A stretch of 64,000 bases of DNA from Paenibacillus sp. Soil766 (GTDB lineage Bacteria > Bacillota > Bacilli > Paenibacillales > NBRC-103111), in assembly GCF_001428105.1 (NCBI RefSeq), contig NZ_LMSJ01000002.1, positions 95,474 to 159,473 on the forward strand, given 5' to 3'. Of the stretch, positions 44,307 to 52,850 are shown in pieces. A program made the position numbers and the translations under genes. A model generated the notes under the pieces. It searched no databases and was not told the origin of the DNA. It was given only the letters and a program-made list of their open reading frames with translations. Each line of letters begins with the position of its first letter. Positions within the stretch are counted from its first letter, which is position 1.

Positions 44307-45159
44307 TTATCTCGCTGTGTCCTAGTGCGAAAAAGCTTCAAGACACCTCACCATTCACCATACGTTTCCTTTCACATCCACAACTATATCTACAACAACA
44401 ACAACAACAACATCTACTTCACATCCATATCCACTCCCACTTCTCTATCCCCACTATCCCCTCAGCTCAGAAAGGTGCAAGTACTTCGCTACTTATAAAT
44501 CATGACCAATTAGACTAAACTTGACCCCTTACTGAATTATATCGAACTGGGAACCCCAGACCGATTTTGATTGAACTAACGAATTGGGCATACAAATCAA
44601 AGCAACAAATCGATGTAACGGATCAAAGTAACATACCGATGTAACGGATCATAGTAACATACCGATGTAACGGGTCATAGTAACAAATCGATGTAACGGA
44701 TCAAAGTAACATACCGATGTAACGGATCATAGTAACATACCGATGTAACGGGTCATAGTAACAGACCGATGTAACGGATCAAGTAACAGATCGATGTAAC
44801 GGATCAAGTAACAGACCGATGTAACGGATCAAAGTAACAGATCGATGTAACGGATCAAAGTAACAGATTGATGTAACAAATCAAAGTAACAGATTGATGT
44901 AACAAATCAAAGTAACAGATTGATGTAACGGATCAATGTAATAGATCGATGTAACAGGTTTTTGCAACAGTTCAGAATTGAAGTACCAGAACAATCCAAC
45001 CCAAAATAAATCGAAATATAAAACTAGACCACATGGATCCGTCCATCCGAATTGTACGTGCTTAAAAATCAGGGTGAGTTGATGAGAAGTGTATAAATTA
45101 AAGGTACTCTGAAGAACAATCAAGTCTAAAAAACGAATAGTATATTTAGAAAGTATAGG
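44307..45159. other. Long noncoding region with low-complexity and tandem repeats
   Basis: About 850 bases with no supported gene. It contains a G-poor, C- and A-rich strand bias at about 44330-44470, a 20-base ACA trinucleotide run (44392-44411), the left copy of a 19-base inverted repeat (44444-44462) and a 26-bp tandem array (44591-44976). The rest shows nothing recognisable. Confidence 0.7.
44591..44976. repeat. 26-bp tandem repeat array, about 14 copies
   Basis: Unit begins GTAACGGATCAAAGTAACAT and ends ACCGAT. Full copies start at 44615, 44641, 44667, 44693, 44719, 44745, 44771, 44796, 44821, 44847, 44873, 44899, 44925, with diverged copies at each end; two copies are 25 bases. Copies 1-3 and 4-6 are nearly identical triplets, indicating a 78-bp higher-order duplication. 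Each unit itself is two half-repeats starting GTAAC. Noncoding: the frame is not kept. Confidence 0.92.
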
Positions 45160-46014
45160 TTAAGTGACCGCATTAATATTACCAATGCAGAGTTTAAACA
45201 AGTTATCAAATACAGGCATTTTAGAGGCAATGAGATTAATTCGGTAGCAGAACTCGTCTAAATAGCTTTGAAGATGACGGGCGCCGATGCCATGGAAGGT
45301 GGTATTAATCCAAGTGCTTGCTTGTTTAGCGATTTCAAGTAATGGGCGCTGTCGTTTTGGTGTATAAAATCCGGTAATTTTGTGAATCTCATTCACTGTC
45401 GGTTCGATATGTTGCTCCTGAAAGGTGGATATGTCGCTTTTAGAAATATGTCTACTCCTAGGATATGCGGGGATAACATGCTTAATTTTGATATACGTAG
45501 GTTCACCTGAATCATTGATCGAAGAGCCTGCGAGTAAGAGATGTTCTTGATGATGTTTGTGGACAGTTGGATTGAAGGGTTTTCCATAGATAGCGGAGTT
45601 AATTTGAACAGATCCTGTAAGCAGACTTTGATTATCCGCCTGTAGAATGGAAGTGCGAATTTTGTGGAGAATTAACCAGGCTGTTTTGTAAGTAACTTTA
45701 ATCAGTCTTGAAAGCTCCATGGCGGTTGTACCAATATGAGTACGTGAAATCAGGAAAATTGCCAATAACCACTTGCGAAGCTCAGTTCGGGAGCCTTCCA
45801 TAATCGTACCTGAGAGTAAAGAGACCTGAAAACGGCAACGGGAACATTCATATAAGGGTAACCGTCGAGTTGTAGTTACATAGGCATGACGATGTTCACA
45901 ACGTGGGCAGAGGAAGCCTTCAGGCCATTTCGCTTGGTATAGAAAGTTGATGCAGATATCTTCGGAGGAAAAATAAGTATGAAATTGCTCGTATGACAAA
46001 CTTGAAAGGTCCAT
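45160..46014 (-). CDS. IS1595-type transposase-derived protein lacking recognisable catalytic acids
   Basis: 284 residues from ATG 46014, after GAGGAGAAAAATC; a TTG at 46029 lies within that site. An N-terminal zinc ribbon (FLCPRCEHRH...LYECSRCRF), then the helical region HIGTTAMELSRLIKVTYKTAWLILHKI, are those of IS1595/ISXO2-type transposases. Where the first catalytic block should read like D-E-x-Y-x-G-G the protein has VQINSAIYGKPF, so the first Asp is missing; the C-terminal FHGIGARHLQSYLDEFCYR is well kept. It is full length and in frame, which suggests a domesticated host gene. No clear insertion sequence ends or target duplications were found. Confidence 0.75.
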   Translation of the reverse strand: MDLSSLSYEQFHTYFSSEDICINFLYQAKWPEGFLCPRCEHRHAYVTTTRRLPLYECSRCRFQVSLLSGTIMEGSRTELRKWLLAIFLISRTHIGTTAMELSRLIKVTYKTAWLILHKIRTSILQADNQSLLTGSVQINSAIYGKPFNPTVHKHHQEHLLLAGSSINDSGEPTYIKIKHVIPAYPRSRHISKSDISTFQEQHIEPTVNEIHKITGFYTPKRQRPLLEIAKQASTWINTTFHGIGARHLQSYLDEFCYRINLIASKMPVFDNLFKLCIGNINAVT

Positions 46015-46128
46015 GATTTTTCTCCTCAATATAGCGAGATGGAAACGTTTGTTCTTTCTTTTATTATACCAAACATATGATCTATTTTCAATAATTTGGA
46101 TAAAATGTTCGTTCTTTTGCCTGAGTGA

Positions 46129-46540
46129 AGGGGATAGTGGGGATAGATTAGACGAGAGGAAGTAGTGGGGGCAGGGTAGGCAGAGGAAGTGTAGGTGAAA
46201 TAGGGGATAGCTGGGATAGGTTTGACGAGAGGAAGTAGTGGGGGCCAGGGTAGGCAGGGGAAGTGTAGGTAAAATAGGGATAGCTGGGATAGGTTTGACG
46301 AACGGGGAGAGGAAGTAGTGGGGGCAGGGTAGGCAGGGGAAGTGGAGGTAAAATAGGGATAGCTGGGATAGGTTTGACGAACGGGGAGAGGAAGTAGTGT
46401 GGGCCAGGGTAGGCAGGGGAAATGTAGGTGAAATAGGGGATAGCTGGGATAGGTTTGACGAGAGGAAGTAGTGTGGGCCAGGGGTAGATAGGGGGATTGT
46501 AGGTGGAATAGGGGATAGTGGGGCTGGGAAGGGGAGTGTG
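46129..46540. repeat. Polypurine minisatellite, period about 73-81 bp
   Basis: Five to six copies of a G-rich unit with GGGATAGCTGGGATAGG, then TTTGACGA, AGAGGAAGTAGTG, GGGCCAGGGTAGGCAGGGGA and AGTGTAGGT. GGGATAG(C/T) copies begin near 46131, 46204, 46277, 46356, 46437 and 46512. Two copies have an extra ACGGGGA. C is rare on the plus strand throughout. The long minus-strand open frame across it is a by-product of having no stop codons. Confidence 0.88.
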
Positions 46541-46695
46541 TGAAATTAGGATGATGTAGTCGATTTAAATGGGGGAATGTAAATAGAGACGGGTCGAGGA
46601 TTGGATCGTCTTTTTCAAAACATGTCCGCATAAGGTAGTACTAATGAAATTATGGCGAATAAGTAGGATTTGGTCACGGAGGAAGGGGGAGAAGC

Positions 46696-47463
46696 ATGCT
46701 GCAGAGTCGACGATGGAGAAGCAGGCCAACTGTGAAAACAAGCCGTAAAAAGGTACTGTGGATTGGTCTGCTCATCTTAGTCCTGTTTTGCATACAGTTT
46801 TTTATTTTTTTAGAGCGAAACCTTAGACCGCCTTTGATGAATCTGGCGAAGGTTAGGGTTAAACAGATCGCAACCCAAGCGATAAATAGTGCAATTGCCG
46901 ATCATGTGGCAGGAGGAACAAATGCTGAGGAATTAATTGATTGGAAAATGGATAAAAACAATAAAATTACAGGTTTTATGTTGAATTATAATGAGCATAT
47001 GAGAATTACTTCGGAGGCTATTAAAACGGTTCAAGGTGAGTTGAATAATCTGGAAAGTACTGCAGATCATATCCCCCTTGGGCAGGCTATGAATAGTGCT
47101 ATTCTCGCCTCTTTTGGACCAGATATCCCGATAAGATTACTTCCAGTTGGAAGTGTGAAGGTGGATATAAATACACGTACTCAAAATGTAGGTATTAATA
47201 TGGTCATGTTCGAAGTATACGTGCACATTGTTGCAGAAGTTTCTGTTATTATCCCTTTTGATTCAGAGACAGAAATTGTAGAAACAGAAATTCCTATTTC
47301 CTATTCGCTTGTTGTGGGGGATGTTCCTACTTATTATTATGACAATAAGGGAAATCCAGTGGGGAGTTCGAAGGATGGCAGTCCGCCGCCAAGTATAACT
47401 TTACCAACAATTCCGCACGCAGGGGCAACGAGTCCTACTCCCAAGGAAGGCGTTACCAAATAA
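46696..47463 (+). CDS. yunB: Sporulation protein YunB
   Basis: 255 residues, ATG 46696 after GAGGAAGGGGGAG. One N-terminal membrane helix (VLWIGLLILVLFCIQFFIF) and the YunB pattern RVKQIATQAINSAIADHV, FMLNYNEHMRITSEAIKTVQ, IPLGQAMNSAILASFGPDIPIRLLPVGSVKVD. A Pro/Ser-rich tail (PPPSITLPTIPHAGATSPTP) extends past the conserved part. It is needed for sporulation in Bacillus, where it lies beside lytH (yunA) as it does here. Confidence 0.9.
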   Translation: MLQSRRWRSRPTVKTSRKKVLWIGLLILVLFCIQFFIFLERNLRPPLMNLAKVRVKQIATQAINSAIADHVAGGTNAEELIDWKMDKNNKITGFMLNYNEHMRITSEAIKTVQGELNNLESTADHIPLGQAMNSAILASFGPDIPIRLLPVGSVKVDINTRTQNVGINMVMFEVYVHIVAEVSVIIPFDSETEIVETEIPISYSLVVGDVPTYYYDNKGNPVGSSKDGSPPPSITLPTIPHAGATSPTPKEGVTK

Positions 47464-47469
47464 TAGCCT

Positions 47470-47513
47470 AAAAAGAAATAACCCACCGTGAGTAGGCGGG
47501 TTTATTTCTTTTT
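47470..47513. terminator. Bidirectional terminator between yunB and lytH
   Basis: AAAAAGAAATAACCC pairs with GGGTTTATTTCTTTTT around CACCGTGAGTAGGC, with A- and T-runs on both sides. The minus-strand stop codon lies within the right arm. Confidence 0.85.
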
Positions 47514-48548
47514 ACCACGATCTTCGCGCTCCCATCTGCGTAAAGATGGATAAGGATCGTAGCTCCACTCTGTAGTGCCATTATCGCGATATAGCCCAAA
47601 ATGAAGATGAGGAGGAAATTTGCCAGATGTACCTGGTTTTCCATAGCCGGAGCTGCCGACCCAACCGATGGTTTGTCCGGGTTTGACGATATCGTTTATT
47701 TTGAGCGTTTTTTGAAAGCCGGAAAGATGGGCGAAGTAGTGATAAATGTTGTTTAAATCACGAATGCCAATACGCCAGCCGCCGTAGGGGTTCCATCCTT
47801 TGATTTCAACGATGCCATAACATGTGCTTCTAACAGGAACACCGTAGCCAGCAAAAAGATCAGTCCCTTCATGGGTACGATGCCCACCCCAGCCTCGACT
47901 ATCTCCCCATGTGCTGCGATAAGAGTAGTTGGACGAAATAGGTAGCGGGAATGCGTGAGTATTTGCCTCTAATGTACCCAAAGACTCATAAATTGCAGCG
48001 AATTGACGTATACGTTCTACGCTACGTGCGTTGTGGTAATAATTCCAAAGATTAATTTGTAAATTATCAACTTTAGTTCCATTTTTACCTAATATATCAG
48101 CCATAGCCGCTAATACATCTAAATCGTTGGTGCGGTCAGCAATGCCATCCCCCGATCCATCCCGCCCTAAGCCGTGGAAAAAGGAAACACTTTTTAAATT
48201 GGAATCTAGTGGATCTGGATTAAGCATGCCCGCCCAAACAAGCTCAGAAAAATATATATTCGTGATGCTTTGTTGAACGGTTCTTTTTTTGGCTGTGTTC
48301 ATAGATTTCTCATATTGATCTACAGCGGCTAGGTACGTCCAGGGGATACCCGAGAGTAAGCTTATTTTTTCAAAAAGCTCTTTTCGCTCCGCGTGTGAAG
48401 GTTTGGTCGGTTGGGAGCTTGGTGTTAGGGTAATTGGGCCATTTGCCATAGCTGGTGATACATCAATATTTGAAATAGGTGGTAATGAGATTGTTGATAG
48501 GAGGAGGCTAAGGACGAGAACTTTTGACCAAAATGCCCTGCTTTGCAT
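47502..48548 (-). CDS. lytH: M23 peptidase, LytH-like cortex endopeptidase
   Basis: 348 residues from ATG 48548, nine bases after AGGAAGG; a closer ATG (48557) touches that site. Signal peptide at residues 1-35. The C-terminal M23 domain has the Zn ligands H-x-G-x-D in GGHRTHEGTDLFAGYGVPV and H-L-H in FPPHLHFGLYRD. The middle region (YLAAVDQYEKSM, VSFFHGLGRDGSGDGIADRTND) resembles the lysozyme-like part found in Bacillus LytH. LytH trims cortex side chains between L-Ala and D-Glu during sporulation. Synteny with yunB supports the name. Confidence 0.82.
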   Translation of the reverse strand: MQSRAFWSKVLVLSLLLSTISLPPISNIDVSPAMANGPITLTPSSQPTKPSHAERKELFEKISLLSGIPWTYLAAVDQYEKSMNTAKKRTVQQSITNIYFSELVWAGMLNPDPLDSNLKSVSFFHGLGRDGSGDGIADRTNDLDVLAAMADILGKNGTKVDNLQINLWNYYHNARSVERIRQFAAIYESLGTLEANTHAFPLPISSNYSYRSTWGDSRGWGGHRTHEGTDLFAGYGVPVRSTCYGIVEIKGWNPYGGWRIGIRDLNNIYHYFAHLSGFQKTLKINDIVKPGQTIGWVGSSGYGKPGTSGKFPPHLHFGLYRDNGTTEWSYDPYPSLRRWEREDRGKKK

Positions 48549-48664
48549 CTCTATCATCCTTCCTGAAATGTTAGTTCTTAGGATGTACGGATGTCTTGTT
48601 GTTTATCCTTAGATCTTTCGTTGCCACGGAATATTTGCTATGATGCCAATATGAGGTGGGAATA

Positions 48665-49159
48665 GTGACTTTTAACCATAGAGAAGAGCATGTTGACGAC
48701 CATATGTTATTAGTTCAAGCGAATTTGGATGATATGAATCCAGAGTGGATGACTTATGTGATGGATAAGCTTTTTGATGCGGGTGCAAATGATGTATATA
48801 TGGTACCAATTATCATGAAACGAGGGCGTCCTGGTATCATGTTGAATGTATTAGTGGACGAGGGACGGTTGTCTGCCATTGAGGAGATTATATTCAGTGA
48901 AACAACCACACTTGGGATTCGATATCTGCATGCGTCTTGTCATCGATTAGCTAGAGAATTTGAGCGTGTGGAAACACCTTGGGGCCCCTTAACGGTAAAA
49001 GTTGGTTATCACGCAGGGAAATTGGTGCAATATGCTCCTGAATTTAAGGAATGTGAACAAGTAGCAAGGATGCATGAAGTACCTTTGAAGATGGTTTATG
49101 AGGAAGTTAGGTTATTATTTATTCAACAACAGAGACAAAAAAACGCTCTTCCATTGTGA
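48665..49159 (+). CDS. larC2: LarC2: C-terminal half of nickel insertion protein LarC, separate gene
   Basis: 164 residues from GTG 48665, after GAGGTGGG; GTG 48656 is too close to that site. It carries the LarC C-terminal landmarks: VQANLDDMNPEWMTYVMDKL, DVYMVPIIMKRGRPG, ETTTLGIRY and YAPEFKECEQVARMHEVPLKMVY. In Lactobacillus the two halves of LarC are joined by a programmed frameshift; here the C-terminal half is on the opposite strand, converging on larC1 and sharing the terminator between them. Both halves are needed for CTP-dependent nickel insertion to make the nickel-pincer nucleotide cofactor. Confidence 0.92.
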   Translation: MTFNHREEHVDDHMLLVQANLDDMNPEWMTYVMDKLFDAGANDVYMVPIIMKRGRPGIMLNVLVDEGRLSAIEEIIFSETTTLGIRYLHASCHRLAREFERVETPWGPLTVKVGYHAGKLVQYAPEFKECEQVARMHEVPLKMVYEEVRLLFIQQQRQKNALPL

Positions 49160-49172
49160 TGGAAGGGCGTTT
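49141..49172. terminator. Bidirectional terminator between larC2 and larC1
   Basis: AAACGCTCTTCCAT-TGTG-ATGGAAGGGCGTTT, a nearly perfect 14-base-pair stem flanked by A-runs and T-rich sequence. The larC2 stop codon lies in the loop. Confidence 0.9.
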
Positions 49173-49184
49173 GTCTTATATAGG

Positions 49185-50147
49185 CTATTGTGGGGTGCCA
49201 GGGGTGGCATCGCCATGATGCGTGTGAGTATGTGAGTGATCATGATGGTGATGATGATCGTGTTTATGATCGACTTCATGATCATGGCTGTGTGTATGGT
49301 CATCGTGTGTATGCTTATGATCGTGATGGTGGTGATGGTCATCGTGCGTATGCGTATGTTCATGATTATGCTCATGCGCCAGATGCTCATGACTAACTTG
49401 CCATTTACCAATAAACGGATCAATTTTACCAACTACTACGCGGAGCACATTGGGTTGCTTAGGTAAGTCCCTAGTGCCTGCACCATAGCCAATGTGATCA
49501 ACTACCATGGGTGGGAAGCTTTTGGAGAATTCATCAACAATGCCAGATATAATTCCGGCACCTGTTGGTGTAGTCATTTCTAAGCTATACGGAGTTGAAG
49601 CGATTGGTAAGCCTCTCATCATCTCCAGTGTGGCAGGAGCGGGTACTGGGTAAATACCATGATCAATATGTATGGTTCCGGATCCTAATGGTACTGGAGA
49701 GGAGAAAATACGCTCGATTTGTAAGGAGTCGATGGCTAATGCAACACCTACGATATCAACGATGGAATCAATGGCACCGACTTCATGAAAATGTACTTTT
49801 TCAATAGCGATCCCGTGAATCTTAGCTTCAGCAATCGCAATTTTTTTGAAAATTGCTAAGCTAAGTGCTGTAACACGCTCATTGAATTCTGCTTTTTGAA
49901 TGGCACTGACAATGTCTGAATAATGTCTGTGCTGCTTCGGAGGATGTTCAGGATCGAGTATGACATCCAGCTTGAGGGCGGAAATGCCGCGTTTCACAAC
50001 ACGCTTCCATTCCAAGGTGTAGGGCTCTAGTTTGATTTTGGAAAGCTCATCCTCAATATAAGCACGATCTGCTCCCGCATCAACCAAAGCACCAAGAGTC
50101 ATATCGCCGCTAATTCCAGAGAAGCAGTCCAAATATAAAATGCGCAT
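49185..50147 (-). CDS. larC1: LarC1: N-terminal part of nickel insertion protein LarC with His-rich tail
   Basis: 320 residues, ATG 50147, nine bases after the larB stop. LarC1 landmarks: LYLDCFSGISGDMTLGALVDAGA at the start, VHFHEVGAIDSIVDIVG, and MTTPTGAGIISGIVDEF. After GKIDPFIGKW (about residue 250) the chain becomes about 60 residues dominated by His with Asp, Glu and Thr, a likely nickel store, ending in GDATPGTPQ. The larC2 region normally following is absent and encoded separately at 48665-49159. Confidence 0.93.
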   Translation of the reverse strand: MRILYLDCFSGISGDMTLGALVDAGADRAYIEDELSKIKLEPYTLEWKRVVKRGISALKLDVILDPEHPPKQHRHYSDIVSAIQKAEFNERVTALSLAIFKKIAIAEAKIHGIAIEKVHFHEVGAIDSIVDIVGVALAIDSLQIERIFSSPVPLGSGTIHIDHGIYPVPAPATLEMMRGLPIASTPYSLEMTTPTGAGIISGIVDEFSKSFPPMVVDHIGYGAGTRDLPKQPNVLRVVVGKIDPFIGKWQVSHEHLAHEHNHEHTHTHDDHHHHHDHKHTHDDHTHSHDHEVDHKHDHHHHHDHSHTHTHHGDATPGTPQ

Positions 50148-50156
50148 GGTCGTAAT

Positions 50157-50930
50157 TCACGCTCGTTTCGACATATTTTTGTTAATAAGTCCCGCATAAT
50201 AACCAGCGCCAAAGCCATTGTCGATGTTAACGACGGAGATGCCCGGCGAGCAGCTATTGAGCATGGACAGCAGAGGTGCGATCCCGGCAAGGTTCGCGCC
50301 GTACCCAATACTCGTCGGCACAGCGACGATGGGTTTAGAGACAAGCCCGCCCATGACGCTGGCGAGCGCGCCCTCCATGCCGGCAACAACCACAATCGCG
50401 TTCGCACCGCGAATGAGCTCGAGCCGGCGGAAGAGCCGATGAATGCCAGCGACACCCACGTCGTACACACGTTCAACGTGGCTGCCTAGGCATTCAGCTG
50501 TTAGGGCAGCTTCCTCCGCCACGGGGAGGTCGGAAGTGCCTGCGCACACGACAGCGATATAACCATCGTGGACGTTGAGCAGCGGGCGCTTAAACCAAGT
50601 GAGCGCCCGTGCGGTTTCGTGGTAGGTGACACCTGCCACGTTGGCTACGACATAGGCGGCTTTGGCCGCGTCGACGCGTGTGGCGAGCACGCGGTCGGTA
50701 TGCTCCATCAGCCGCCGGAAAATGGCTTCGATCTGCTCGGGTGTCTTGCCTTCCCCGAAAATGACCTCGGGGAAGCCCGTACGCTTCTCGCGATCGATGT
50801 CGAGCTGCGCAAATCCAAGATCAAGGTTGGCGGGACCTGATCCGCCTTCCTTGATGATTTGCTTCTTGGCTTCGTCTATATCCAGATCGCCGGCCTGGAC
50901 GAGTTTTAAGATCTTCTCTAAGTCCATCAT
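50157..50930 (-). CDS. larB: LarB: pyridinium carboxylase for nickel-pincer cofactor synthesis
   Basis: 257 residues, start ATG 50930 in an ATGA overlap with larE. The N-terminal LDLEKILKLVQAGDLDIDEAKKQI is followed by the AIR-carboxylase-like domain (VVCAGTSDLPVAEEAALTAE, DVGVAGIHRL, VVVAGMEGALASVMGGLVSKPIVAVPTSIGYGA). LarB carboxylates and hydrolyses nicotinic acid adenine dinucleotide, the first step of the pathway. The base composition is higher in GC than in the flanking genes. Confidence 0.95.
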   Translation of the reverse strand: MMDLEKILKLVQAGDLDIDEAKKQIIKEGGSGPANLDLGFAQLDIDREKRTGFPEVIFGEGKTPEQIEAIFRRLMEHTDRVLATRVDAAKAAYVVANVAGVTYHETARALTWFKRPLLNVHDGYIAVVCAGTSDLPVAEEAALTAECLGSHVERVYDVGVAGIHRLFRRLELIRGANAIVVVAGMEGALASVMGGLVSKPIVAVPTSIGYGANLAGIAPLLSMLNSCSPGISVVNIDNGFGAGYYAGLINKNMSKRA

Positions 50931-51775
50931 AAGGAAGCTTCTTTCACCTTATCTTTCGTTTCTTGAGATAGCACTTCATTCATGCTGCCCGTGCGGTAGC
51001 CTTGCAGGTCTAACGTGACATACGTAAAGCCAAGCTTGCTGAATTTTTCGTAAATCGCATCGCGGTGTTCAACAACTTTGTGAATCTCATCTGGCATGAC
51101 TTCGATTCGAGCAATCTTCTCGTGATGACGCACACGTACTTGATAGAGGCCAAGCTGGGAGAGGAAATATTCACCTTCGTCCAATTGGTCAATCTTCCAC
51201 TTCTCGATTTGTGTACCATATGGTATACGAGAGGATAAGCAGGCAAAGGAAGGTTTGTTCCATGTGCTCAGACCAAGTTCTTTGGAAAGCGCTCGGATCT
51301 CGTCTTTGGTTAAGCCGGCTTCTTGCAGCGTACTGCGGACGCCTTGCTCATTTTTCGCTTGTAGTCCTGGTCTATAGTCGCCTAGATCGTCGACATTGGA
51401 ACCATCCAAGAGAAAAGGATATCCCAGTTCCTTCGCGATATCTTGCAAATGGGAATAAAGCCCCGTCTTGCAGTGATAACAACGGTCAGGATTATTGGCA
51501 ACGAAATTCGCATTTTCCAATTCCTTTACCTCTGTTACGTGCAAGCGAACGCCAAATTGTTCGGCTAGTTGTGCTGCGGCATCAAACTCCCTCGTGGGAA
51601 ACGTTTCAGATGCTGCGGTTACGGCAAGGACTTGATCCCCAAGCTCTTGCTGTGCACGTTTGAGGACGAATGTACTGTCAACTCCTCCGGAGAAGGCGAC
51701 AATGACACGGCCCATGTTTCTCAAAATTTCACCAAGCTTGCGATCTTTCTCGCGAGTTACTTCTTGTATGCTCAT
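50927..51775 (-). CDS. larE: LarE: sulfur transferase for nickel-pincer cofactor synthesis
   Basis: 282 residues, ATG 51775. N-terminal PP-loop ATP pyrophosphatase motif VAFSGGVDSTFVLKRA adenylates the substrate carboxylate. Three Cys lie in conserved places: the CYHCKTGLY pair (about residues 99 and 102) and SFACLSSRIPYG (about 181). Three-Cys LarE proteins are thought to hold a [4Fe-4S] cluster that passes sulfur, unlike the single-Cys type that sacrifices its own sulfur. No larA or other target enzyme gene is in the window. Confidence 0.93.
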   Translation of the reverse strand: MSIQEVTREKDRKLGEILRNMGRVIVAFSGGVDSTFVLKRAQQELGDQVLAVTAASETFPTREFDAAAQLAEQFGVRLHVTEVKELENANFVANNPDRCYHCKTGLYSHLQDIAKELGYPFLLDGSNVDDLGDYRPGLQAKNEQGVRSTLQEAGLTKDEIRALSKELGLSTWNKPSFACLSSRIPYGTQIEKWKIDQLDEGEYFLSQLGLYQVRVRHHEKIARIEVMPDEIHKVVEHRDAIYEKFSKLGFTYVTLDLQGYRTGSMNEVLSQETKDKVKEASL

Positions 51776-51865
51776 GTTTCTATCCTCCCATACAGCCTTT
51801 ATGTAGTAAGCTGAGCTGTTTTGGTCTATCTAAACAAGTGTATCACAACTGACCCCCAAAGTGGA

Positions 51866-51893
51866 TTGTTTTGTCAGTCATTCATGTTATAAT
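51866..51893 (+). promoter_or_regulatory. Promoter of the lipA gene
   Basis: TTGTTT (51866-51871), 16 bases, TATAAT (51888-51893). Transcription would begin near 51900, supporting the ATG at 51933 over earlier in-frame codons. Confidence 0.6.
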
Positions 51894-51932
51894 AACATCA
51901 TTGAGAAACCAAATAAAAAGGCGGGAATTACA

Positions 51933-52808
51933 ATGCCTAGAAAAGTATTAGAGAGAAAACCAGACTGGTTAAAGATCAATCTTAAGACCGATGAGAATTT
52001 CAAAGAAATTAAATCCATGATGCGTTCCAAGACGTTGCATACAGTTTGTGAAGAAGCCAAATGTCCGAACATTCATGAATGCTGGGCGAATCGGACAGCG
52101 ACTTTTATGATATTAGGAGATATTTGTACACGGGCTTGTCGCTTTTGTGCAGTTAAAACTGGTCTCCCTACTGAGCTTGATTTGGAAGAGCCGGAACGTG
52201 TTGCAGACGCAGCGCTACAAATGGGGCTTCGTCATTGTGTTGTTACCTCGGTGGCACGTGATGATTTAACAGATGGCGGTGCCATGATTTTCGCAGAGAC
52301 GATTAAAGCGATCCGTCGTAAACTGCCAATGTGCACAGTTGAAGTATTGATTCCTGACTTCTTGGGTCGAGAAGAATCATTAGCTACCGTGCTTGAGGCA
52401 AAACCAGATATTCTGAATCACAATATGGAAACGGTCGAGCGGATGTCAGATCGCGTTCGTTCTAAAGCGAAATACCGTCGTTCACTTGAACTGTTGCAAC
52501 GTTCTAAGCAGATAGCCCCTAACATCCCAACGAAATCTAGTGTCATGATTGGTGTAGGGGAAGAGTGGGACGAGCTGCTTCAAACGATGGAAGACCTGCG
52601 TGAAGTGGATTGTGATATTATGACGATCGGTCAATACTTACAGCCGTCCACGACGCATTTATCAGTATCCAAGTATTATACACCTGAACAGTTTGCTATG
52701 TTGAAGGAAGAGGGCATGAAACGCGGCTTTAAGCACGTAGAGTCGGGCCCGCTGGTACGCAGTTCCTATCATGCGCATGAACAGGTCAAAGCAGCATCAA
52801 GCGTTTAG
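51933..52808 (+). CDS. lipA: Lipoyl synthase LipA
   Basis: 291 residues from ATG 51933, after AAAAGGCGGG. Radical SAM enzyme that inserts two sulfurs into protein-bound octanoyl groups. Auxiliary cluster Cys are in [12 protein letters not shown] and the SAM cluster motif is CTRACRFC (C-x3-C-x2-C); the C-terminal RSSYHAHE supplies the conserved Ser. Next to yutD, as in Bacillus. Confidence 0.97.
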   Translation: MPRKVLERKPDWLKINLKTDENFKEIKSMMRSKTLHTVCEEAKCPNIHECWANRTATFMILGDICTRACRFCAVKTGLPTELDLEEPERVADAALQMGLRHCVVTSVARDDLTDGGAMIFAETIKAIRRKLPMCTVEVLIPDFLGREESLATVLEAKPDILNHNMETVERMSDRVRSKAKYRRSLELLQRSKQIAPNIPTKSSVMIGVGEEWDELLQTMEDLREVDCDIMTIGQYLQPSTTHLSVSKYYTPEQFAMLKEEGMKRGFKHVESGPLVRSSYHAHEQVKAASSV

Positions 52809-52850
52809 AATTCAATGAACGGATCATAGAAAGGAGAGCTTCCTACCACC

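Larger units (their letters stand above)
44444..46147. repeat. 19-base perfect inverted repeat flanking the transposase-derived gene
   Basis: TCTATCCCCACTATCCCCT (44444-44462) is the exact reverse complement of 46129-46147. The right copy is also the first unit of the polypurine minisatellite, so the pair may be a dispersed repeat in two orientations rather than insertion sequence ends. Confidence 0.7.

Noticed and set aside
44591..44976. CRISPR array
   Set aside because: Units are contiguous and nearly identical, with no unique spacers, and there are no cas genes.
44881..45123. Minus-strand frame over the 26-bp repeats
   Set aside because: No ribosome binding site; 26- and 25-base units cannot keep a frame.
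46026..46631. Long minus-strand open frame encoding a Pro/Ser/Tyr-rich repeat protein
   Set aside because: It is a by-product of the polypurine minisatellite, which has no stop codons on that strand; unit length is not a multiple of three and frames change between copies.
49190..49466. Plus-strand frames opposite the LarC1 His-rich tail
   Set aside because: Shadow frames caused by the repetitive His codons; no start signals.
51861..51932. N-terminal extension of LipA
   Set aside because: The region holds the promoter; ATG 51933 fits the family and has a ribosome binding site.
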